The notes: a model not told the origin generated them from the sequence alone. A stretch of 64,000 nucleotides of DNA from Ruminococcus sp. (GCA_017519145.1 JAFWTA010000030.1:1-64000), one strand, 5' to 3'; counted from the first letter of the stretch, positions 16,494 through 24,204 are shown. A program made the numbers and translations.

Positions 16494-16975
16494 TGGTACA
16501 TCTTGAAAGGGTAAACGGCGGCAATATCTATGATATCATTGAACTTAAAGTTGATGAGAGCCAGAGAAAGTTTGTCTCCGACAATAAAATGAGTATCGTT
16601 GATGCCTATGGTGCAATAACAGGCGGCGGTCACGTTTTTCCTTTCGGGATATACGATGACAACACACCTGTCGGCTTTCTCATGATAGGCTTTGATGTGG
16701 ATGAATACTGGGAGAACTATCCTCAAATTGCCGTTGGCAGCTACAATATATGGCGCCTTATGATAGACCGGCGTTATCAGGGCAGGGGATACGGAAAAGC
16801 CGCGATGAAGCTGGCACTTGATTTCATACGGACGTATCCATGCGGAAAGTCTGAGAGGTGCTGGCTTTCTTATGAACCTGACAATCATGCAGCTGAAAAG
16901 CTTTACAACTCATTCGGTTTTGTGCCGAATGGGGAAAAAGACGGCGATGAAGTGATCGCTGTACTGGAATTATAA
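16493..16975 (+). CDS. GNAT-family N-acetyltransferase
   Basis: 160 residues with the GNAT core: PVGFLMIGFDVDE (strand 4), WRLMIDRRYQGRGYGKAAMKLAL (acetyl-CoA motif R/Q-x-x-G-x-G/A) and YEPDNHAAEKLYNSFGFVPNGE. The start overlaps the thiG stop (TGATG) and has no clear ribosome site of its own, so it is translationally coupled to thiG and under TPP control. It resembles spermine/spermidine acetyltransferases of the BltD type, but the substrate is unknown. A GNAT inside the thiazole block is not a standard thiamine gene. Confidence 0.85.
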   Translation: MVHLERVNGGNIYDIIELKVDESQRKFVSDNKMSIVDAYGAITGGGHVFPFGIYDDNTPVGFLMIGFDVDEYWENYPQIAVGSYNIWRLMIDRRYQGRGYGKAAMKLALDFIRTYPCGKSERCWLSYEPDNHAAEKLYNSFGFVPNGEKDGDEVIAVLEL

Positions 16976-16989
16976 AAGAAGGTAATTTA

Positions 16990-18243
16990 ATGGAAAATCA
17001 CTATTTTGTGGACTCGGACAAGCTCTCCGAGGCTGCTCTTAAAAAGAAGCATATGCTTGAAACAGATCCGGCTTCCCGTACCGACCACATGGCGTACATG
17101 GAAGGCATGGAGCGCATAAAGTCCGACATTATGGACAAAGTTATGACTGAGATGAAAAACTATGATTATTCTCGGTATACCGCCCGGGATGTCAACGCAG
17201 CTCTCAATCATGAGACCTGCACAGTCGAGGACTTCAAGGCGTTGCTTTCTCCTGCGGCAGAGCCTTTCCTTGAGAAGATGGCTCAGCGTGCGAAGCTTGA
17301 GACCCAGAAGCATTTCGGAAACACCGTATATCTTTTCACTCCGCTGTATATCGCTAATTATTGTGAGAACTACTGCGTTTACTGCGGATTCAACTGCTAT
17401 AATGACATCAAGCGCATGAAGCTCAATATGGAGCAGATAGAGCATGAGATGAAAGTCATTGCTGACAGCGGTATGGAGGAGATACTCATTCTCACAGGCG
17501 AGAGCCGTGCGCAGAGCAGTGTTGAGTATATCGGAGAAGCCTGCAAGCTGGCACGAAAGTATTTCCGAATGGTCGGGATTGAGGTATATCCGCTTAATAC
17601 CGATGAATACAAGTATCTGCATGAATGCGGAGTTGACTATGTTACTGTTTTTCAGGAGACCTATGACAGTGACAGGTACGAGCAGCTCCACCTTATGGGA
17701 CATAAGCGTGTTTGGCCGTACAGATTTGAAGCTCAGGAACGTGCTCTTATGGGCGGAATGAGAGGTATTGCCTGTTCAGCACTTCTCGGACTTTCCGATT
17801 TCAGAAAGGATGCTCTGGCGAGCGCGCTTCACGTTTACTATTTACAGAGGAAATATCCTCAGGCTGAGATATCACTTTCCTGTCCGAGACTTCGTCCTAT
17901 AATCAATAATGACGAGATAAATCCTCTTGATGTCCATGAAAAGCAGCTCTGTCAGATACTCTGTGCATACAGGATATTCCTGCCGTTCTGCGGTATAACT
18001 GTATCCTCCAGAGAGAGTGAGAGTTTCAGAAACGGTATCGTAAAGATCGCTGCAACTAAGGTGTCAGCCGGCGTTTCAACAGGTATCGGTGACCATGAGA
18101 GCAAGTACACAGGCAAGGAGAGCGAAGCTGCCGAGGGCGATGAGCAGTTCGAGATAAATGACGCACGCAGCTTTGATAAGATGTATAAGGATATGTCAGA
18201 GGAAGGACTCCAGCCTGTGCTGAATGATTACCTCTATGTCTGA
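16990..18243 (+). CDS. thiH: 2-iminoacetate synthase ThiH
   Basis: 417 residues, a radical SAM enzyme that cleaves tyrosine to dehydroglycine for thiazole formation in anaerobes. Radical SAM motif CENYCVYC at C125, C129, C132, with ILTGESRAQSS and EVYPLNTDEY. It is longer than E. coli ThiH (about 377), with an extra N-terminal stretch resembling HydG-like homologues; but it ends without the CxxC-type HydG C-terminus, and the operon supports ThiH. Confidence 0.93.
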   Translation: MENHYFVDSDKLSEAALKKKHMLETDPASRTDHMAYMEGMERIKSDIMDKVMTEMKNYDYSRYTARDVNAALNHETCTVEDFKALLSPAAEPFLEKMAQRAKLETQKHFGNTVYLFTPLYIANYCENYCVYCGFNCYNDIKRMKLNMEQIEHEMKVIADSGMEEILILTGESRAQSSVEYIGEACKLARKYFRMVGIEVYPLNTDEYKYLHECGVDYVTVFQETYDSDRYEQLHLMGHKRVWPYRFEAQERALMGGMRGIACSALLGLSDFRKDALASALHVYYLQRKYPQAEISLSCPRLRPIINNDEINPLDVHEKQLCQILCAYRIFLPFCGITVSSRESESFRNGIVKIAATKVSAGVSTGIGDHESKYTGKESEAAEGDEQFEINDARSFDKMYKDMSEEGLQPVLNDYLYV

Positions 18244-18832
18244 TATTATTTGTGTGACCTCTCGTTCACTGTGCAGCGGAGATTTTTTGGACCAGCTTCG
18301 CAGAATTGTAAAAGCAGAGCCGCGATATGTTATTCTTCGCGAGAAGGACATGAAAGAGGAAGAGTATAGAGAGCTTGCTGTAAAGGCAGCAGAGATCTTC
18401 CGTGGTTCCGAAACAGTGCTTATACTGCATTTTTTTTACAAGATTGCAGCCGAAATCAGTTGTAGAGCTGTACATCTGCCGCTTCATATGCTTCGTGCAT
18501 TGAGTGATGAGGAGAAAAGCGCTTTTGATCTCATCGGAGCATCATGTCACTCAGTCGAAGATGCACAGGAGGCTGAGAATCTCGGTGCTGATTATATAAC
18601 TGCCGGTCATGTGTTTGCCACTGACTGCAAAAAAGGACTTCCACCGCGCGGAATTGAATTCCTCAGCAGTGTGTGTGAAAGTGTGAGCATTCCTGTCTAT
18701 GCTATCGGAGGAATATCGCCCGATAACATTGATCTTGTCAGACAGTGCGGTGCCGCAGGCGCTTGTGTGATGAGCGGATTTATGAAGTGCAGTGATCCTG
18801 CTGTATTTATAAAAGAATTTGAAGAGAAGTGA
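18236..18832 (+). CDS. tenI: thiazole tautomerase-like TenI
   Basis: 198 residues, a ThiE-fold barrel. It lacks the ThiE NDD motif and has AGHVFATDCKKGLPPRG, the TenI signature with the His used for tautomerising the thiazole phosphate. The end is AIGGISPDNI...MSGFM. ATG 18236 overlaps thiH by 8 bases; ATG 18224 is an alternative with no better ribosome site. It sits directly before thiE, so the pair gives one tautomerase and one coupling enzyme. Confidence 0.85.
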   Translation: MSDIICVTSRSLCSGDFLDQLRRIVKAEPRYVILREKDMKEEEYRELAVKAAEIFRGSETVLILHFFYKIAAEISCRAVHLPLHMLRALSDEEKSAFDLIGASCHSVEDAQEAENLGADYITAGHVFATDCKKGLPPRGIEFLSSVCESVSIPVYAIGGISPDNIDLVRQCGAAGACVMSGFMKCSDPAVFIKEFEEK

Positions 18833-19473
18833 TTGAATTGAAAATAAAAAAAGAAGATCTGCTTCTTTATGCTGTAACTGACAGAAACTGCCTTCGCGGG
18901 ATAAGCCTTGATGAAGCAGTTGAGCAGGCTATTATCGGCGGAGCCACTTGTATCCAGCTTCGCGAGAAATCAATTGATGAGGATGAACTCTTCAATGAAG
19001 CTAAAAGGCTTATCGAGATATGTCATAGATACAATGTTCCGTTTATCGTCAATGATGACTACGAAGCTGCACTCAAATGCGGTGCTGATGGCGTTCACGT
19101 TGGCATAGAGGACGCTCCGGTAGAGGAGATACGCCGCATCGCAGGCGAGGATTTTATTATAGGAGCTACCGCAAAGACGGTAGAGCAGGCGCGTTTTGCG
19201 GAAAGCTCGGGAGCAGATTATCTTGGCGTCGGCGCAGTATTTCCATCTCCTACAAAACAGAATGCCATAAGGATAACACCGGAGCTTCTGAAGAAGATAT
19301 GCAGTTCTGTAAATATACCTGCTGTTGCTATCGGCGGTATAACTGCTGAAAATGCCGGAAGTATAAAAGGCTGCGGGCACAGCGGAATTGCTGTGGTTTC
19401 AGCTGTATTTGGCGCAGATGATGTCAGATCGGCAGCTGAAAAGCTTGCAGAAGCTGCTAAGGCAACATTATAA
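18829..19473 (+). CDS. thiE: thiamine-phosphate synthase ThiE
   Basis: 214 residues. It couples the pyrimidine pyrophosphate with thiazole phosphate. Motifs are CIQLREKS, PFIVNDDYEAALKCGADGVHVG, LGVGAVFPSPTKQNA and VAIGGITAENA. It starts at GTG in a GTGA overlap with tenI. thiC and thiD, needed for the pyrimidine half, are not in this window. Confidence 0.95.
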   Translation: MIELKIKKEDLLLYAVTDRNCLRGISLDEAVEQAIIGGATCIQLREKSIDEDELFNEAKRLIEICHRYNVPFIVNDDYEAALKCGADGVHVGIEDAPVEEIRRIAGEDFIIGATAKTVEQARFAESSGADYLGVGAVFPSPTKQNAIRITPELLKKICSSVNIPAVAIGGITAENAGSIKGCGHSGIAVVSAVFGADDVRSAAEKLAEAAKATL

Positions 19474-19483
19474 AGAGGTTGAT

Positions 19484-20257
19484 ATGATAAAATATTACGA
19501 CATCGGACTTAATTTGTTCTGCAAACAGTTCAAGGAGCCTGAAAGGATCATAGCTGACGCTGAGGCCGAGGGAGTACACTGTATTCTTACAGGTTCTGAT
19601 ATGAAAAGCAGTGAGAGCGTCAACGAATTTGTGAAGAACCATAATTGTTTCGGCACTTGCGGTATACATCCTCACAGTGCCGACAGTGCGAAAGCCGAGG
19701 ATTTTCAGCGCATCAGAGAGATTGTTTCTGCGAATGACAAGATCGTCGCAGTTGGCGAGTGCGGACTTGACTATGACAGGATGTTCTCGACCAGAGAAAG
19801 CCAGATAAGCTGCTTTGAACATCATATAAAAATAGCCGAGGAGCTTGGAAAACCTCTGTTCCTTCACGAAAGAGAGGCAAGTGATGATTTTATCGCACGT
19901 TTCAAAAAACACGGTGATATATGTAAAAGAGCGGTAGTTCACTGCTTCACCGGTGATAAAGACATTCTGAAAAAGTATATCGACATGGGCTTTTACATCG
20001 GCGTCACAGGCTGGATATGTGATGAACGCCGCGGAGGAGCACTTCGCGAGGCTGTAAAGTATATCCCTCTGGACAGGATAATGGCTGAAACAGACGCTCC
20101 GTACCTCACACCAAGAAATATCAAGGGGCTCGACAGGACTAATGTGCCGCAGAATATTAAATATGTAGCTGCTGAGCTTGCGCGTGATATGAACATTGAT
20201 GAGACCGAGCTGATCGCTGCGCTTAAAGAAAATACAGAGCGGTTTTTCGGAATATAA
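19484..20257 (+). CDS. tatD: TatD-family metal-dependent deoxyribonuclease
   Basis: 257 residues, amidohydrolase-type barrel. The motifs are YYDIGLNL (metal site usually HxH, here the opening is altered to DIGLN), AVGECGLDYDR, PLFLHEREAS, VVHCFTGD and AETDAPYLTP. The family is a 3'-5' DNase/RNase tied to DNA repair or tRNA quality. I chose ATG 19484 (after AAAGAGG); an upstream in-frame ATG lies inside thiE. It is 10 bases after thiE and probably rides on the thiamine transcript. Confidence 0.88.
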   Translation: MIKYYDIGLNLFCKQFKEPERIIADAEAEGVHCILTGSDMKSSESVNEFVKNHNCFGTCGIHPHSADSAKAEDFQRIREIVSANDKIVAVGECGLDYDRMFSTRESQISCFEHHIKIAEELGKPLFLHEREASDDFIARFKKHGDICKRAVVHCFTGDKDILKKYIDMGFYIGVTGWICDERRGGALREAVKYIPLDRIMAETDAPYLTPRNIKGLDRTNVPQNIKYVAAELARDMNIDETELIAALKENTERFFGI

Positions 20258-20292
20258 AAAGACTGCACGGCATAATACCGTGCAGTCTTTTC
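20257..20292. terminator. bidirectional terminator (tatD / micropeptide)
   Basis: AAAAGACTGCACGG (20257-20270) pairs perfectly with CCGTGCAGTCTTTT (20278-20291). T runs on both strands let it end both the plus-strand thiamine/tatD transcript and the minus-strand micropeptide transcript. Confidence 0.92.
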
Positions 20293-20295
20293 TGC

Positions 20296-20355
20296 TTATC
20301 TGCAGCAGATACCGAACATTTCGCAGAGTATCTTCCATATGTTGTTGCAGCACAT
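20296..20355 (-). CDS. candidate 19-residue Cys-rich micropeptide
   Basis: The minus-strand frame reads MCCNNIWKILCEMFGICCR and stop. AGGAGG (20369-20364) lies exactly 8 bases before the ATG, a consensus promoter (20429-20401) lies upstream, and a strong terminator follows 4 bases after the stop, so every signal of a gene is present in about 170 bases. Five Cys (2, 3, 11, 17, 18) form a CC-x7-C-x5-CC pattern around a hydrophobic, Trp-containing middle with a +1/+2 charge. I do not recognise a family. It could be a metal- or membrane-binding peptide, a signal, or a leader peptide whose target has been lost; no structural gene follows it. It may also be read through from tspO. Confidence 0.6.
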   Translation of the reverse strand: MCCNNIWKILCEMFGICCR

Positions 20356-20377
20356 AATGTATACCTCCTGTATGTTT

Positions 20378-20397
20378 ATTGTCCCTTTCGGGATAAT
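20378..20397 (-). other. 5' hairpin of micropeptide mRNA
   Basis: ATTGTCCC (20378-20385) pairs with GGGATAAT (20390-20397; one G-T pair) over a four-base loop. By promoter position it is at the extreme 5' end of the micropeptide transcript, where such hairpins usually protect mRNA. Confidence 0.5.
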
Positions 20398-20400
20398 TTA

Positions 20401-20429
20401 ATTATACCAGAGGTAGTTAGTTAAATCAA
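20401..20429 (-). promoter_or_regulatory. promoter of micropeptide gene
   Basis: On the minus strand TTGATT (20429-20424), a 17-base spacer, then TATAAT (20406-20401). It lies between the tspO stop and the micropeptide. Confidence 0.75.
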
Positions 20430-20467
20430 TACAAAATATATGGATATTATTTTTACAGGAATGTCCA

Positions 20468-20941
20468 TTAATTCAGAATATAGACCGCAGCTGCGAGATA
20501 TGAAGCAAAGCATAGCCATATCAAATAAGGAATATTCATCCATGCAGAGATTTTTTTGACTTTTTTGAAAGCTAATATCATTACTCCTGTAAGCAGCAGT
20601 AATATAATCGCAACAGCAGCTGCAATACCAAGAAGTCTGAAACGGAAGAATAGAATGCTCCATGAGAAGTTTACGGCAAGCTGTATATAATAGAGCTTCA
20701 GAGCTGATGAACGTCCTTTTGTGGAAGCGTCAGTCTGCCATATCAAATATGCTGATATTCCCATGAGCGCATATAGAATTGCCCAGACTACGGGAAACAG
20801 CCATGCGGGCGGAAGCAGCGGGGGAGCCTTGATTTCCGCATAAAATGAAGAAAAATCTCCTGAAAACAGTGCGGAAAGTGCTCCGACGAGCTCTGCGGTC
20901 ACAATAAAAATGAGCAGATCCGTTAACTTGAATTTTTTCAT
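20468..20941 (-). CDS. tspO: TspO/MBR-family membrane protein
   Basis: 157 residues with five hydrophobic helices. Family sequence: SFYAEIKAPPLLPPAWLFPVVWAILYALMGISAYLIW (the PxWxFxxVWxxLY core) and LAVNFSWSILFFRF. TspO proteins bind tetrapyrroles and other hydrophobic ligands and are linked to stress. I chose ATG 20941 behind GAGGTAG; a longer in-frame start lies inside the preceding phosphoesterase gene. It follows that gene by 59 bases, and these 59 bases plus the first codons carry a suggestive RNA fold. Confidence 0.92.
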   Translation of the reverse strand: MKKFKLTDLLIFIVTAELVGALSALFSGDFSSFYAEIKAPPLLPPAWLFPVVWAILYALMGISAYLIWQTDASTKGRSSALKLYYIQLAVNFSWSILFFRFRLLGIAAAVAIILLLLTGVMILAFKKVKKISAWMNIPYLIWLCFASYLAAAVYILN

Positions 20942-20991
20942 AGTATCTACCTCTTTTGATTTGATAGTAAATACTATGCAGGATCTGCTCA
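20911..20991 (-). promoter_or_regulatory. nested inverted repeats over tspO ribosome site and start codon
   Basis: In the minus-strand RNA, TGAGCAGATCC (20991-20981) can pair with GGATCTGCTCA (20921-20911), and nested inside it CATAGTAT (20978-20971) can pair with ATACTATG (20946-20939), which contains the start codon and encloses the ribosome site in the loop. The same CATAGTAT arm can instead fold locally (ATAGTA/TACTAT, 20977-20964), freeing the start. The outer 3' arm is followed by ATTTTTATT. Confidence 0.42.
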
Positions 20992-21000
20992 TATTATGTT

Positions 21001-21663
21001 TTATTTCAGCGGAATTACGTTGTTGAATACCGCATAAAACTTTATGGGGATATGCTTGTCGATATGGCATTTGCCAAAGAACCACTTGTCATAATTGCAG
21101 GTCTTGATGACATCCTCAAAAAATGCGTGCATTTCAAGTCTTTCCAGAACATCGACTCCCAGACACTCTTTAAGCGAAGCTGGCGGCTCGTGGGTAATAA
21201 CATAGTCGATTTTATAATTATTCTCTCTCAGATGAGCGATGCCTTCAGTTATTTCAGCCTGTGTTGGCTGTTCCTGAGGCCACCAATCGTTATCCCGTCT
21301 GAATTCAATGTCCTGACTGTGACCGCCGCCGAAAGTAAAGATCTTCTTCTTTTCGATCGTGTAGACCTGTCCTCGCATAAGATGGATGATATTTGGAGCT
21401 ATGATACGTGCTTTTCCGCCATGCCACTCCTCGGGCTTATACTTCTCAAGAATATCGAAGTTTTCATGGCAGCCGTCAAGAAAGGCGATAGTATAATTTT
21501 TGTCCGCAAGCTTCTTCAGCGCCGCACGTTCCTGCTTGGAATTATCCCAGAAAAAGCCGAAATCGCCTGCGATAATGAGGGTGTCTCCTCGTCCGAGCTT
21601 TCTGATCTCAGGGCTTTTAAAGCGAGTAATATCTCCGTGAGTGTCTCCTGTAACGTAGATCAC
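21001..21663 (-). CDS. calcineurin-like metallophosphoesterase
   Basis: 220 residues. The metal-binding motifs are GDTHGD (about 6-11), IIAGDFG (GDxxD type), GCHENFD (GNHE type, here Gly-Cys-His-Glu), THEPP and the late GKCHIDKHI in place of GHxH. Such YfcE/Pph-like enzymes cleave phosphodiesters or phosphoproteins; the substrate is unclear. I chose GTG 21663, 8 bases after GGAGG; an upstream in-frame TTG (21690) precedes the ribosome site. First gene of a likely operon with tspO. Confidence 0.85.
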   Translation of the reverse strand: MIYVTGDTHGDITRFKSPEIRKLGRGDTLIIAGDFGFFWDNSKQERAALKKLADKNYTIAFLDGCHENFDILEKYKPEEWHGGKARIIAPNIIHLMRGQVYTIEKKKIFTFGGGHSQDIEFRRDNDWWPQEQPTQAEITEGIAHLRENNYKIDYVITHEPPASLKECLGVDVLERLEMHAFFEDVIKTCNYDKWFFGKCHIDKHIPIKFYAVFNNVIPLK

Positions 21664-21736
21664 ATTAAAAACCTCCGTTCTTTTGTTCAATTTTATACGG
21701 CTATTTTTTTCTGTGCCGCTGTCGTTTTGTATATTT

Positions 21737-21765
21737 ATTGTAGCATATTTTTCCTAAAAGGTAAA
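21737..21765 (-). promoter_or_regulatory. candidate promoter of phosphoesterase-tspO unit
   Basis: On the minus strand TTTACC (21765-21760), a 17-base spacer, then TACAAT (21742-21737). The -35 is weak. Confidence 0.4.
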
Positions 21766-21835
21766 GAGGGGAAGAAAATTTTTCAGAAATTTAAAAAAAA
21801 AATTTCAGAAACCCCTTTTAAAATGGATTTATTTC

Positions 21836-21844
21836 TGTTATAAT
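21836..21844 (+). promoter_or_regulatory. extended -10 promoter element
   Basis: TGT-TATAAT (21836-21844) about 60 bases before the gene at 21907; no convincing -35, which extended -10 promoters can do without. Confidence 0.5.
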
Positions 21845-21906
21845 ATAGATTAGGCTTTTTGTAAAGCATATTACAGCGGGGAACCGCGTGAAATAAAGGA
21901 GAATGT

Positions 21907-23328
21907 ATGAAGAAGTTATTATCTGCGCTGGCAGCAATAGTAATTATACTCCCATTTTTATGCAGCATAAGATCAGAAGCGGTAAGTTTTCCGCTGTCCA
22001 TGAATATAAAGAGTGAGTCTGCGGTATTGATGAACCTTGACTCAAATACAGTTATCCATCAAAAGAATGCCGATACAAAGCAAATGCCGGGACCTCTGGT
22101 TAATATAATGACAGCAGTGGTATGTATTGAGAACTGTCCTGATCTTTCGCAGGAGGTCACAATTGATGAGTCGGTATATGAGTACCTCTATAACATAGAG
22201 TTCCCTGACGATCTGAGATTTGCTGAGATCGAAGACGGGGACGTCCTTACCTATACGGATCTGCTTTATGCGATGATGCTTACTTCCTCTGTTGAAGCGG
22301 CTGAGACTATCGCATACAAGATCGGCGGAAACAATACTTCAAAGTTTGTTGACATGATGAACGAAAAGGCTGCTGAGCTTGGACTTGAGGATACTCATTT
22401 TACCAATGCAACAGGTATGTACGATCCTAATCAATACACTACTGCGAATGATATGATGGCACTTACGGTCTATGCTCTCGGAGTTCCTTATTTTGAAAGC
22501 ATCGCGACTACTTTCACATATACTCCATCAGTGCCAAATCCGAAAAATCATCCTGAGATGGATAAATGGATCTGGCCGAACTCCAACGTTATGATGGACA
22601 GTCAGAGCGATTATGCATACAGCGGAACCAAGGGCATCAAGACATCTAATCTTGAGCGAGCAGGCAGAAGCATAGTTACTATGGCGAGCCGCGACGGAAA
22701 CAAGTATCTGGTAGTTCTCATGAAGTCACCGCTGAATAACGCTGACGGAGACAATACATTCTACCATTTGACAGATGCGATCGCAATGTTTAACTGGGCG
22801 TTCGACAATTTCTCGTATCAGGTCATACTGGCTGATACTGCAGAGGTCGGTGAACTTCCGGTTGAGCTCGCAGAAGGAAATGATTACGTTCTTGCCATAC
22901 CTAAGGAGGAATTCACGCTTCTGTGGTATGATGAGGTCGATATTTCGACAATAAGCCGAGATAAGGTGGTCTGGTACAAAAATACACTTCAGGCGCCTGT
23001 TGCTAAGGGCGAGCCTCTTGGTAAAGTTACCCTTGAGTACTCGGGTGAAGAGCTCGGAACAGTTGAATTGGTAGCGGTAAGCAATGTCGAGCGTTCTGCT
23101 TCCAAATATAATATGTATGTTGCGAAGATGTTCACCAAGTCCCGTTGGTTCAACAAAGCCCTGATGGTATCATTCCTGCTGTGTGCTATATATATAATCG
23201 TCTGCATTTACTCTTATATAGTTTTCAAGAGCAAAGGCAAGCCGATGAAGCCGATATATGCTGTTCCTAAGGTTAATGACAAAAATCGCCGCAGACGCAG
23301 ACAGCAGCAGAGTGAAGATGAAAAATAA
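21907..23328 (+). CDS. D-Ala-D-Ala carboxypeptidase-like protein lacking catalytic motifs
   Basis: 473 residues: signal peptide (about 1-25), a peptidase S11 (DacA/PBP5) domain (about 28-290), a C-terminal beta domain and a membrane helix (about 418-440) with a basic tail. The fold is clear from blocks such as MNEKAAELGLEDTHFTNATGMYD and the AGRSIV..ASRDGNKYLVVLM end. All three catalytic motifs are changed: SxxK is P63-L-V-N66, SxN is S128-V-E130 and KTG is K245-T-S247. With no nucleophile it should not cleave peptidoglycan. The frame is intact and long, so it looks like a maintained pseudoenzyme, possibly a wall-binding or regulatory protein. Confidence 0.85.
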   Translation: MKKLLSALAAIVIILPFLCSIRSEAVSFPLSMNIKSESAVLMNLDSNTVIHQKNADTKQMPGPLVNIMTAVVCIENCPDLSQEVTIDESVYEYLYNIEFPDDLRFAEIEDGDVLTYTDLLYAMMLTSSVEAAETIAYKIGGNNTSKFVDMMNEKAAELGLEDTHFTNATGMYDPNQYTTANDMMALTVYALGVPYFESIATTFTYTPSVPNPKNHPEMDKWIWPNSNVMMDSQSDYAYSGTKGIKTSNLERAGRSIVTMASRDGNKYLVVLMKSPLNNADGDNTFYHLTDAIAMFNWAFDNFSYQVILADTAEVGELPVELAEGNDYVLAIPKEEFTLLWYDEVDISTISRDKVVWYKNTLQAPVAKGEPLGKVTLEYSGEELGTVELVAVSNVERSASKYNMYVAKMFTKSRWFNKALMVSFLLCAIYIIVCIYSYIVFKSKGKPMKPIYAVPKVNDKNRRRRRQQQSEDEK

Positions 23329-23331
23329 TTG

Positions 23332-23366
23332 AAATACCGTACAGCATGATGGCTGTACGGTATTTT
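23332..23366. terminator. bidirectional terminator
   Basis: AAATACCGTACAGC pairs with GCTGTACGGTATTT around ATGATG, with T runs outward. It serves the convergent genes at 21907 and 23367. Confidence 0.92.
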
Positions 23367-24104
23367 TTATAATGTTATATATCTGCTGCTGGAATAGCCG
23401 GTTATACCATTGTAGCTTACTACATACCAGCCGTTTGTCTCTCCGTTGATCATTAAAGTTGCTCCATCGGGAGCTGAACCGATGATATTACCGGAAAGTC
23501 CGGGATAATCCCGGATATTAAGATTGCTGCCATCAGTAGTGACAGTGCCCCAGCGCACTGCACCTGCGGGCACAAATGGGATACCGAAATAATCGCACAG
23601 CGAATCTACGATATTTCTGGCGATTATTTCAAGATTATTCTTTAACCATGCCTCATCAGCGTAGTTGTCATGATATCCGAGTTCACAGAGCACTGCCACT
23701 GCCTTTGTACGAAGCACCTCTCCAAGGGAATATGTCGGAACTGCTCTGACTTTATCCGGGAGAGGATATACCGATTTGAGGTTATTCGATATTATATCAG
23801 CAAGTCTGCGGCTATCATCGCTTTTAGGAGCGTAATATATATCTATCCCTCTTAATCTGCCTGCAAGAGATTCGGGAGCTGCATTTGAGTGGAGTGCAAG
23901 ATGAACATCGTAGCTGCCGGCGTTTGAATCTGCAATTGCACCTGTAACATTTCTTGCAGGATCATTTCTTACGAAGCTAATGCCGCATGAACGAAGATAA
24001 GGCTCTATACGATCGGCAAGAAGATTCATATAAAGCTCTTCATTGCCATCTGTAGCGTATTGGTTCCATTCCTGTGTCGATGGACTCAAAAATACCTTTG
24101 GCAT
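23367..24104 (-). CDS. N-acetylmuramoyl-L-alanine amidase with SH3 domain
   Basis: 245 residues: an amidase_3-type domain (about 1-175) and a C-terminal bacterial SH3 domain (about 180-245; GTVTTDGSNLNIRDYPG, NGWYVVSYNGITGYSSSRYITL). HSNAAP and CELGYHDN match the later His and Glu of the zinc site; the usual first His (GHGG) is not evident, since the opening is SPSTQEWNQY. No signal peptide or membrane helix is present, so it would need lysis, a holin or a non-classical route to reach the wall; phage endolysins and spore/mother-cell enzymes share this design. No phage genes surround it. RBS AAAGGAA before ATG. Confidence 0.85.
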   Translation of the reverse strand: MPKVFLSPSTQEWNQYATDGNEELYMNLLADRIEPYLRSCGISFVRNDPARNVTGAIADSNAGSYDVHLALHSNAAPESLAGRLRGIDIYYAPKSDDSRRLADIISNNLKSVYPLPDKVRAVPTYSLGEVLRTKAVAVLCELGYHDNYADEAWLKNNLEIIARNIVDSLCDYFGIPFVPAGAVRWGTVTTDGSNLNIRDYPGLSGNIIGSAPDGATLMINGETNGWYVVSYNGITGYSSSRYITL

Positions 24105-24122
24105 ATTATCATTCCTTTCATT

Positions 24123-24149
24123 GAATGTGAGAATACTCTCACTACATTC
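24123..24149. repeat. double inverted repeat before amidase gene
   Basis: GAATG-TGAGA-ATAC-TCTCA-CTA-CATTC: two nested 5-base arms, 19 bases upstream of the amidase start. It could be an operator or a 5' hairpin of the minus-strand mRNA. Confidence 0.4.
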
Positions 24150-24204
24150 TATGCCTGAAGGTAATGAAATGATATAAATATTTCTTTAATATAGGAATAT
24201 ACTA

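Noticed and set aside
16109..16888. Minus-strand open frame of about 259 codons
   Set aside because: Antisense to thiG and the GNAT gene, with no ribosome site or recognisable motif.
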